Below, one piece after another: positions 55,013 to 64,000 of a stretch of DNA of 64,000 nt (its first letter is position 1; every line of letters begins with the position of its first letter). The position numbers were made by a program, and so were the translations under genes. The notes below the pieces were generated by a model. It did no database searches and was not told the origin of the DNA. It saw only the letters and a list, made by a program, of their open reading frames with translations. The DNA lies in NCBI GenBank assembly GCA_036925085.1, contig JAUPFP010000015.1:1449001-1513000 (forward strand), written 5' to 3'. This DNA comes from Brachycybe producta. Taxonomy: Eukaryota; Arthropoda; Diplopoda; Playtdesmida; Andrognathidae.

Positions 55013-57084
55013 GTTATCTTTTCTAGAACCTGGATTCTAAAATTAGTAGAGAATTGCCTGATTCTAGAATTAGTAGACAATTAAAAACACTTTTTTTTTC
55101 TTCAAATTCTTCATGTCACATTTGTTTCAGACTTGAGTAATATTAAACAATTATAACGATAATTGTCAGCATATAAAAAGCTGTTTTTGCAAAGCAAGTA
55201 AAAAAAAAGAGCACATGTATACATGAGCTTTTGACCTAAAAGTCTTAACCTAAATGTAAGTTTATCATATGGTAGGTACTATGTTCCAGTCAGAGAATTT
55301 TGAGAGAATGATTAGCCTCTAACAATGGGCTCCAGTGGAAACTAAATAAACCTCATGCAACCGCTGCGTTATTAATTATTGATTGCCATTAAGATTAGAC
55401 CGGTGATGATCCTAACTCAACACACTCATTTTGTACACACCATTCAACTGCTACCCCGAATGGCTTTACTCTTTAATGAGGTGGAAGAAAAGATTTCAAT
55501 TTGATGACGATGTATGACGGATTATCTTTGTTTAAATGACAACCTTTGTGTCTGTTAACAAAATGACTTCTGTACAAACAAAAGTAGGAGAGATTAAGAA
55601 GAAGTGTTTTTAGAAACTTAAGACTTAAGTTTTATTAAAAAAAGGATTGCACCTTGTTATTTATGGGTTCATATGCTGGAACAGTTTTACTACAAATCTT
55701 ATTTTTAATTTTTAGTAAAATTATTTTAGCAGCAGGAAAAATAAAAGCTGTCTAGCTGTAATAATGATTACAACCTTTACTAACAGGATTAGAAAAAAAT
55801 CACGATTTTTTTTTTTGGAAAATATCAAAATATCTGATATTTTTATATGTATTTTGATATTTACCAATTTGATGTTTTAAAGTAAATATGACTTTTTTAC
55901 CTCCATCTGCAATCTTTAATTCTGTTGTTTTTATGTAAATTAATTAGGCCAATTTGTCGATTTTCATCATAATTAGAACTAAAAAAAAGTAAAAATAGCA
56001 CAGATACAATCATTATTAAATATGATATAATATTTATTTTTTATGATGATATGTATCTTTTTATACAACCCTACTTACTAATTAAATTCTGAAAAGATAA
56101 ATTTCCCATTTTTCTTTTCAATTTACCATCTAAATATTTTGATTAAGATTTTTTTTTAATTTGATTAAAAATATGTAATTTTCTTGATGATGGTTATTAA
56201 TTATTGTTGATTAGGGTTGAAACCATATTACATTGCATTTGACATCACCATCAAGGAGAGATTCACCTTTCAATATATACAATGTATATAGCGAATACAC
56301 ATGCTGGTTTGCCATGCATTTAATTCGGGTATGTAGTTTAATTTTTATTATACGTTTATTCGTCTATAAAGTGTTACGAGTAAAAAGTAAACATAAGATT
56401 ATCTTATTTGTGGCTGTGTACATCTTTCTAATCTGCACTTTTCCACAATTCTGTGTTGACAAACTTGTCGAAAGGTAGCAGCACTTTATGGGTTGTAGGT
56501 AACAAAGTTCCTTTTTTATAGGTTAGACATTACATAGACGTAATGTTAAAGCAAGATAAATTATAAAGAGGTAACTCAACTAAGAGCTTTTTCTATGGAG
56601 GAGCATTTCTTACCAAAACTGAGTGTCGCCTGCCAATAAGATGTCACAAACAATACGTACAAAAATGGATGACATTTTAAGCAAGATGTCATTCTTCCAG
56701 CTACAAGAAGCAGATGGCTTTTTCACTCACTTTTGGCGTTTTTTTTTTCTCTTTTTCTAACATTTATTTTGGTTAAATTAGAATTCCACCATTATCGTTT
56801 TCAGAAAGGGTCAGGTGTTACTAGTTCTCAGAGTAATTATTAGTTCAAATTATAATTAGTAAAGATATTTCAATTAAAATTATTTGAAAACATTTATTAA
56901 AAGTAAAATAAAATATCTATTTTAATTTAGAAAATGTCATAAAAATTTTTAAAAACTGCTTTCTTATTTCATATTATTTTCATTTCTTGTAATAATTTAA
57001 TAAATAAATAAATAAGTAAAGGTTGTTGCAAATTAAAATGAACAATGGTATAGAGCAGTTTATTATGCATTTTAGAATTAACAT
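55013..57084. other. No gene seen
   Basis: A degraded LINE 3' fragment lies at about 55490-55560 (TCAATTTGATGACGATGTAT, AAATGACAACC). The rest is AT-rich with T-runs. The 81-codon frame at 56233 has no domain. Confidence 0.5.
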
Positions 57085-57745
57085 AAACAAGAAACTAGAA
57101 GAGTTAATAAATCACTTTAATGTGATTTTCATTAAGTAAATCTAACATAGGGTAATTTTTTAAGTGTAAACGCCTCTCGTATGCTTGCTTTTCTGTCTTT
57201 TAGGTGCAAAATTAAGAATAACTTGAACGTGTTTTAGAAACTAGAAGGGTAACTCAAGCATTTTGGGTATTTTAATGTTGATATCTTTCAAAATAAATTT
57301 TTATGGCAGTTTGTAAATTAACCCAACGTTAAGCAGACAATATTTTTTTTAAAAAAATGTTGGCTACAAAAAGTTTATTTTAAAATTTTTAGATAGGAAG
57401 ATGAAAATGAATTTAGCTTTGCATACAAAATAACATACACAAACGCATGTTTTTCTCGCCCATTTAAGGTGGTTTATAAACTGCCGGTGTTTGAATTCTG
57501 ATTAATTCTATTTTTCAAGAGCAAAATTAAGAAAAACCGTTAAGATGCTTACTGAGTTCAATCAGTTAAGGGTATTTTCATGTTTCATCTTTCAAAATAA
57601 ACTTTTTATAATCAAAATCTAAACATACGTCGTCTGCTTAAAATTGAATCATTTACAAACTGACAAAAGCTTATTTTGAAAGATATTAATATGAAAATAC
57701 TCTTAAGTGAGTTGAGCTACCCTTCTAGTTTCTGAAACACATTCA
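57085..57745. mobile_element. Cluster of CTAGAAG-family MITE copies
   Basis: A single end at 57090-57125 is followed by a copy at 57229-57395 (left end GTGTTTTAGAAACTAGAAGG, right end eroded). A fuller copy at 57525-57740 has arms of about 75 bp that include AAAATTAAGAAAAAC, GTATTTTCATG, TTTCAAAATAAACTTTTTAT and the right end CTTCTAGTTTCTGAAACAC. This cluster allows a family consensus to be drawn. Confidence 0.7.
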
Positions 57746-58860
57746 AGTTTATCTTCATTTTTTTCTACTTGAATGGTGCAGACATGTTTTAAAGATTCAT
57801 TTTACCAAATCAAGTTTCTAATTCAACCAAATAAAAGATCAAATTCAATACATGAATTAACACAATTTAATCGTTTTATTGACTTGATCATTTTTTTTTC
57901 TCAAGAAAAAAAAACGATTTTCTTTTTAAAATTATAAAATCATCAATCTTTTGAATTGATGTGTTTGTGTGTCACGCACCTTTATTTTTTTTTTTTTACT
58001 TTTCTACTTTACTATTTATAGAAGATTGATACTGTGAACAAATTTATAGTTTTTGTTATTTTCGCTCGAATTCCTCTTTTTTTGTGATGGGATAAAAAAA
58101 AATCTTAACATGGTGTGGAAAAGGAAATCCGATTGAAATATACATCCTTCGTGCAAACGCTGTTGAGAAAAGTTGGTTGAAACTCTAAACTCTAAACTGA
58201 AAAATATATTCGAAGCAAAATAACAGATTTACGAATGTAATAGTTTTATTTATTTATTTATTTATTTTTTTAGTATTTGAAATTTTTTATTCTCTGAACT
58301 GGAAATTGTGTTGAATGAATGAACGCGAGAAATAGTTCAAATATGTTTTTTTTTTATTTCTTCTTAAGTCTTATTTATTAGTAATGTTCAGGGGCTCAAC
58401 AACGGTGAGGAATTATTTCTTACATTGTGAGACAATTTCCTCTCACGATGTCGAGTTTCTCCCAGGCTGTCTTGAAATGTTGGAGAAAATTATTCATGTG
58501 TGTATTTCTTGTATATACAGGTGTGAAATCGTTTTCTCCTCCACCAATAATATCGATCACATATTAGATGGATATACAGTAGAGCGTCGTTTATCGGAAC
58601 TAATTGTGAGGGGGGGGAGGGACATGAGTAATTCCGATAATTGCAAGTTCATATGATCGAATTCCCAATAATAAAAAAAAGTTTAAAGAGTAAGAAAAAG
58701 TAAGAAAACGTCAATTGCAACGAGATTTTTTTTAGGTTCATACAGAATTTAGAAGAGAAAACTATTACAGTGTAGCCTACACTGTATGTATTTTACACGT
58801 CTAAATTACAAAATTACAATTTATTTGAAATAACGATTTATAAAAAAAAAAATTGAAATA

Positions 58861-59295
58861 CAGTAGAACGTCGATTATCGGAACCAATTTTGTTTTTACT
58901 TATTCTTATAGAAAATATTACTTATAAAAATAAATTTTTTTGCAATCGTTTTTTTTTTAAATGGAATTCTTACTAGAAACCTCCGTATATCGAGAAATGG
59001 CCATCCAAAGGGTATTAGAGAAATAGCAGCTAGAACTGATGCATATTTGTGGTCTTTCTTTCCAAATGTATTTAGACTATGGAATATTCTTCCAGCACAT
59101 AGTTCTGTTTTAGGACAAGTTCAATTTGACGATGATTGATGATTGTGATTTGGAATTGTCCCCCCTGCCACATGGCTTTCGAGCTGATTGCAGGTGTACT
59201 TGATTGAATTGAATTGAGTGAGTTCGATTATATGAACTTGCGATTATCAGAACTTGTTATGCCCGACATTAGTTCCAATAATCGATGTTCTATTG
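58861..59295. mobile_element. Inner pogo/Tigger-like element
   Basis: Left end CAGTAGAACGTCGATTATCG next to TA, right end (reversed) CAATAGAACATCGATTATTG. It sits wholly within 58577-59339 and is itself split by the LINE fragment at 58999-59218. Non-coding. Confidence 0.65.
58999..59218 (+). mobile_element. Non-LTR retrotransposon 3' end, copy 4 (best preserved)
   Basis: The plus strand still encodes ARTDAYLWSFFPNVFRLWN followed by ILPAH, the typical C-terminus after the reverse-transcriptase domain of CR1/L2/Jockey-type LINEs. A short 3' UTR follows, with CCTGCCACATGGCTTTCGAG and a GATTGAATTGAATTGAG tail. 5'-truncated, as usual for LINE insertions. The family is not resolved. Confidence 0.8.
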
Positions 59296-59339
59296 TTATG
59301 GTTCCGTTAACCGACATTCCGATAGTTAAAGCTCTACTG

Positions 59340-61502
59340 TACAATCTTAATATAATGTATATTGTCACGTTCCAACAGAAAATGTTTTTTTTTGGGGGGG
59401 GGGGGGGCTGGATATATATGTACTTCTTATGTACACTTCTTGCGTGACACTTCTATCGGAATAAGTAGTGCCGTGTAATATGCCTCAGTGTCACACCTTT
59501 CGAAGAAGGGCTTAAGTTGTAGTGTCATTTATATTGAGTTAATATTTAAATATATTTATCTCAATAGTTTAAGTATGCGAAAGAAAAAGTTATTTGTAAA
59601 GAAAACATGAAAAGTTGTATTCAATAACAACTTGTCGGGGTGAGGACTCAGGAGACATCGGTAAAGAAATTATGTCTGAAAATCATGCTTGCTTGCTCCA
59701 CCTACGCTTTCTCAATAAAGAAATCATTTAATCTCTATAATATTTATGTTTGCTTTTTTTTTAGAAGAATAAATTGAATATAGCAACAGCCTTCAGTGTC
59801 AACAGTTTGAATGTAAAGAATGTGAATAGGTCATGTTTGCACCTATGGCCTCCTCTTGGAATTATGCATCTTTATATATATGGCCTCATATTTGAGAAGG
59901 AACTGGTGAAATTAAGAACATCCGGAAATTCTTTTCTTTTTAAAGAATTTTGTAGGTGGTAGAACAAAAGCAGTCTTTTAGTTTCTTCACAGCTTAAGAA
60001 ATACTCTTTAGTTTCTTGGATTGAGTTCTGTTCTAACAAAATACTGATTTAGTATTTCAGTTTGTTCAGATGGTAAGTAATGAAGTCAGTTTTATTTTTA
60101 TTTCTTGTCCTTAACTGGACTGTTTATAATTCATCTGAACGTAATTAATTTGAATGCGTATTAGGTTGCATTTCCTTTTTCAAATTTAGTACATTCAAAA
60201 CGACTCTTCCATGTTTATTAATCGGAATAGACGGACCCCATCGTAACCTAACACTATATATTTCTTAATCGATTTGTAAGTTCATCTAATATTTTTTGGA
60301 GTCCGGACTACAAAATCTCAACTTGTGAGGTCGTTTTTTTATGTTTACAATCAGGGTCATAAGTAAGGGGCTGCAGACACCGCAACTGCGCAGGGGGGGG
60401 GGGGGGGTAGGGTGCAGGAGGTTTTGGGGCGCAATGTTAATAGAGGCAACCAGAAAAAATGCACTCTTAGTAAAAAGAAATTTAGTAAAGGCTAGGCTAA
60501 ATGCTGATTTCAATTTCCACCTTTAAATTCTAGTATCTAACCAGATTCTGTAACTGAAAAACGCAATTTTTTTGTTTACTTCTGAATTTCTATTTTTTCT
60601 TAAAAAAATTGGGGGGGGGGGCGCACTAAAGATTATTGCTGCCGGGCGCCAAAAACCTAGCTACTCGACTGTTTACAAGATGGTGGCAGCCACTTACAAC
60701 GAAATACTCTATACAAATAGTGTCTTTCTTTGGCTGCTACTTGTAAGAACTTTCGATCTCTATAGAGGAATAGATTCAAGGTTCGATTAAAGGCGAACAT
60801 ATTTCATAAATAGGTATCTTTCACTGGGAAAACAGAGGAGGTTCGTTCCGATCTGTAATCGCTTTAGCATAAGTCGCGAAGCCGTAAGCCCACATAGACT
60901 TAACCAGAGCATTAAATTTATAATTCAACTTAGTAGTGTGGGAATAATAATGTTGAAGGCATTCTTTATATTCAGTGCCACCATTAAAAGTGTAGTCGAG
61001 ATGGCATTTTATATAAGCAGCGCAGCTCCTCCACCCATGATCGAAACCTAGATTGTTTTAAAATCTTGTGCTTCATGACTGTGACAGTAGTTTATGGTGT
61101 GTTTTATGTATGTGTTTTTTTTATTCTTCTTGCTGTTGTAAGTGAAGGATGTCTTGTGCACATGCGCATTTGACACTTTCTTTTAGTCGTTATTTCACTT
61201 GTTGGTTAGCAGTTACCTAAGAGATGTATTGAAGCCTTCTGTTGTAATGATATTTCTATATACATATATTGTATGTATCAATGGATTCCCTGTTCTCTGT
61301 AGGTTCTAATGACTTCAGCTGTCTGCCTGCCTGGCCCTGAAGCAATGTGTACTTGTGTGTGTCTTCATTGCTTTTACCACATGTAAACCTGTATATGTTA
61401 AGTATGTGTACTGAGTGGCCAAGAAAAATGTAAGCACGATTTTAATAAAACAGTTATCTATGGAAAAAACAGAGTAGATAATTTGTATACAGCCATAAAT
61501 AA
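59340..61502. other. No gene seen; G-runs
   Basis: Runs of 11-15 G lie at about 59393, 60391 and 60611, possibly linked to decayed hAT elements. No supported exon. Frames at 60286 and 60572 cross these G-runs. Confidence 0.5.
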
Positions 61503-61940
61503 TAGGTTGGTAGGAAAATAATTGCGGTTTTTGTTTTCTCAGCTAATAAGCAAAATTTAGGAATAAATAATTATCTTTATTAATCGAAATAAGCGCCATT
61601 AAAATTGATACATGTTTGCCAATTAATTACAAGTTAATTTATACCGTTGGTGTCAAATTCCGGAGTTCTGGAGTTGATAAAATCTCAAAATGCATTTTTG
61701 GCAATGCTCAGCTACGTTGTTGAAGATATTTGTTTCTTGTCCATTTTCAATTCAATAGCCTAAACTAAAACACAATTAACAATAAAACCAAAGTTAATAT
61801 TACTCAAATACAAACCGCAAAATGCACTTTCAAATGATCTTAACACAACCACAATGTAATTACACTTATATCGAAAACAATTGAGTTTGAGTTTCTATTG
61901 CAGTAAACAAAAACTGCAATTATTTTCCTTCTAACCTAAT
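61503..61940. mobile_element. Deleted mariner element with Hsmar1-like ends
   Basis: The left end TAGGTTGGTAGGAAAATAAT, then TGCGGTTTTTG, is mirrored at the right by CAAAAACTGCAATTATTTTC then CTTCTAACCTAA. This is close to the TTAGGTTGG..AATTGCGGTTTTTG ends of the Hsmar1/cecropia group. At 438 bp, against about 1.3 kb for a full element, it lacks most of the transposase. An ATAAGCGCCATTAAAATTGA remnant recalls the end of the ORF. An ACAGAGT-type end at 61469 and an ACTCTGT end at 62271 suggest it landed in another, older element. Confidence 0.75.
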
Positions 61941-63327
61941 ATAATTAATGCTTTTGAAGATACTGTATCTTGATAAAAAATATATTAAGTGGCGATCACA
62001 CCAGTTGACTATTTCTCTCTCAAGATTCCGTGTAAGACACAAGTCAAAATATTGCTGTGATTCTTGCACAGTTTCTTGAAACAACAACAAAAAAACGAAG
62101 ATCTGCGTTTTCTGCAAGACTGTGTGCAAGAAACCACGTACATGAGTAATTATCACATTGATAATTACAACTAATTTAAGGCGTACAGAACATTTATTTT
62201 GGTTCCACAATGAATATTTCTTATAAATATATATTCCTTATTAAAGAAAGGGTTTGTATACATTTACTTTGAACACTCTGTATCTACACCGGCTGGCGCA
62301 GATAAAGCGTCCACTTTTTAACTATAACTATTTTAATAAAAACTATAAAATCGACGAAATTAAAATCTGAGATAGCTGTTAACAAAATAAAATTGAGTTG
62401 AAGTTGAAAGTTTGAAGTATATTGATGAACAAATAAAGAAAATCATTGAATTTTCTAAATTACTTTTAAATTACCATAAAATGATGGTTTTCCTACAAAT
62501 AAATCCACATGGATACGAAATAATATTTTATATTTACATATTTTAACTTATTATTTATTCTTTATGTTAATTATACATCCAATTAGATGCTTTTAATAAT
62601 TGGTGTTCCGCTTGAATCCTGAAGTTTTGCAACATAAAAAATAAGCAGTGAATTTGATACCCTAATTATCATTTTAATAAGAGTGTGTACCAATTATTTT
62701 TTTTTTATTCATATATACTTTTTCTGGTAATTTTGTAGTTCTTTATACGGTTACTAAGCAATGTAATTAGGTATACTACTATTGCGGTTCTCTATAATGT
62801 TTTAAAGATTCTTAAAAGGGTTTTATCGACAATTAGAAAAGATAAATGTCTAAACAAATACCCCAAAATGGTATAACACAAGCACAGGCTCAGTGATGTT
62901 TTCTAAAAAGTGGGAAAAAGTTTGAAAAACTCTGGTCTAGGCTTCTCGAGATATGTGTGGGGACGTTTTGTCTGCGCCACCAGGTCTATATTTTTTGTTT
63001 GCGTTCGGATAAATACTAGCTCTCTTCTATGAGCTTTTTTCCGTCCGTTTTGTAGCTTGAAACTAATTGACGTAACACGTTAGGAAATTTTTTAGTATTG
63101 AATTTAGAAACGAGTTGTTATTTTGAAAAGTGAGTTGCAAAGAAGATGTATTAGCTTGGATATATGTTGCCTATTTGTGAAATGTGAAACTGCTTTCAAC
63201 AAATTGTGCTTACTTTTTATTATGTTTTGCATAATTCATGATAATTTGGGTTGATGAGAGTATTATTTTTTTTTTCTTCTGAGGGATTACTTTGTCAGCG
63301 TGTACATTTCAAGGGATCAGAATTAGT
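61941..63327. other. No gene seen
   Basis: A 96-codon minus-strand frame (61920-62210) overlaps the mariner end and may be a relic of the older Tc1-like element. A hAT-like inverted end GAAAAAGTTTGAAAAACTCTG lies at about 62913-62934. Otherwise AT-rich. Confidence 0.45.
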
Positions 63328-63335
63328 TATAAAAG
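63328..63335 (+). promoter_or_regulatory. TATA box of a candidate promoter
   Basis: TATAAAAG (followed by G) predicts a start near 63355-63365. A short upstream frame, MLLMLLVVFFFVMSS, begins at 63337, about 20 bp before the expected start, so it is not certain to be transcribed. The leader would run to the ATG at 63572. Confidence 0.4.
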
Positions 63336-63571
63336 GATGCTGCTGATGTTGCTCGTCGTCTTCTTCTTCGTCATGAGCAGCTGAAATTCACATGTTGTTA
63401 AAGAGATTTTTGGGTTGTATTTTAGTTTAGAACTTTAGGTGGTTGGTTGCTGGTGGTAGCAGTGGTGGTGGTGTTGATGATGGTGACACAGTTTTGAAGA
63501 AGAGGCTTGTACTAAGTATAAATTATAGATTTTTCTGTGTGTGTTGAGAGACAAACTGTTAGTGATCAATT

Positions 63572-63609
63572 ATGCATCACCTGTCTGTTTCATCTGAAGA
63601 GAGAATTCA
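63572..63609 (+). CDS. Candidate alternative first coding exon (12 codons plus 2 nt)
   Basis: An in-frame stop (TGA, 63563) is followed by ATG at 63572 and MHHLSVSSEERI, ending at a strong donor CA|GTAAGA in phase 2. This is the same phase as the Ser-rich exon ending at 14433, so both could splice to one common next exon beyond the window. A TATA box lies 244 bp upstream. The frame is short, so chance is a real alternative. Confidence 0.35.
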
Positions 63610-63907
63610 GTAAGAATCTTTTAACTTTATTTTCTAGTTTGATTGTACTTTTTTTTAATTTGATATTAATATGAATTATTTGCAATTATATATTGCATCA
63701 TAATGTAAACATGTTGAAATAATTCCAAATGTTTTTTCAATCGTGTTTTTTTACATTATGAAAAAAAATCCAATTCATTAAATGTATTTTACTTTTCATA
63801 TAACATGAATAAGAACAAGGCTTTTTTTGTAGGCCTAAATAAAAATTGAAAAATGTAGAAATTGTTTTTCTTTTAAGTTGCAAAATAGAAAATAAACCAA
63901 AAAAAAA

Positions 63908-64000
63908 ATGCAGAAAATGTTTGTTGCATTCGTGTTTGTGGTTATAGCAATGTTTGTAATTGTAACTACAGTGGTCAGAAGCAATAACAGAAAAGGCACA
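63908..64000 (+). CDS. Possible start of a type II membrane protein (runs off the right edge)
   Basis: From ATG 63908 (good A-rich context) the frame is open for 31 codons to the edge. It reads MQK, then a hydrophobic span MFVAFVFVVIAMFVIVTTVV, then the basic/polar RSNNRKGT. A short cytosolic start, one transmembrane span and a polar stem is how Golgi glycosyl- or sulfotransferases begin. Length is too small to exclude chance, and it could instead lie in an intron of the gene with the exon at 63572. Confidence 0.25.
   Translation, partial: MQKMFVAFVFVVIAMFVIVTTVVRSNNRKGT

Larger units (their letters stand above)
58577..59339. mobile_element. Outer pogo/Tigger-like element (nested structure)
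   Basis: The left end CAGTAGAGCGTCGTTTATCG and right end (reversed) CAGTAGAGCTTTAACTATCG, both next to TA (58575-58576 and 59340-59341), match the CAGTAGA ends of Tigger/pogo elements. No transposase is left. It contains a second such element and a LINE fragment. Confidence 0.65.
14434..63571 (+). other. Long stretch without recognisable conserved exons (giant intron or gene desert)
   Basis: Across 49 kb no frame on either strand shows a conserved protein domain. Most frames of 60-120 codons are T-rich, Cys/Phe/Leu-rich translations of low-complexity DNA. The content is decayed transposons, microsatellites, minisatellites and hairpins, listed separately, plus one candidate small secreted-peptide gene at 51390-52338. 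If the Ser-rich exon belongs to a gene continuing to the right edge, this is its first intron. Confidence 0.6.

Noticed and set aside
58384..58656. 90-codon plus-strand frame
   Set aside because: Runs through the pogo-like terminal repeat at 58577, so it is not a gene.
1..64000. CRISPR arrays, operons, ribosome binding sites, prokaryotic terminators
   Set aside because: The window is eukaryotic (spliced genes, pol III tRNAs). The tandem repeats found lack CRISPR spacing.

Overview
The window is AT-rich eukaryotic DNA from an animal. The evidence is spliced genes for conserved metazoan proteins, animal-type nuclear tRNA-Ala genes, and dense decayed DNA transposons of animal type (pogo, Hsmar1-like mariner, hAT, Mutator-like MITEs, a Helitron end) plus non-LTR retrotransposon 3' ends. 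The mixture suggests an invertebrate, probably marine. I cannot name a phylum from sequence alone.

Region 1 (1-10.2 kb) is compact and gene-dense. On the minus strand is the N-terminal part of TYSND1, the peroxisomal processing protease, with its two first coding exons and a 63-bp intron; the gene runs off the left edge. Head to head with it is a complete eight-exon HAD phosphatase of the phosphoglycolate phosphatase/chronophin family (309 aa), which contains a GC-AG intron. Downstream in the same direction is a complete eleven-coding-exon NAP1-like histone chaperone (380 aa) with an acidic tail and a C-terminal CKQQ box.

Region 2 (10.2-13.4 kb) holds a Mutator-like MITE with a 10-bp target duplication inserted in a decayed transposase relic, followed by four identical tRNA-Ala(TGC) genes in a locally duplicated array.

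Region 3 (13.6-64 kb) starts with a CpG-rich promoter-like stretch and a Ser-rich N-terminal coding exon. About 49 kb without any recognisable conserved exon follows. It reads as a very long first intron or a gene desert filled with MITEs, LINE 3' tails, minisatellites and hairpins. Inside it I reconstruct one two-exon gene for a 50-residue secreted or membrane peptide (51.4-52.3 kb), with a signal-peptide exon and a MITE-bearing intron. Near the right edge a TATA box is followed by a short exon whose splice phase equals that of the Ser-rich exon, so it could be an alternative promoter of the same gene. The last 93 bases open a reading frame that looks like a membrane-anchor N-terminus.

The three conserved genes have unrelated housekeeping roles (peroxisomal protein processing, metabolite repair, chromatin assembly), and nothing suggests they form a pathway. 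All exon boundaries come from reading splice signals and protein similarity by eye. No search or alignment was run.
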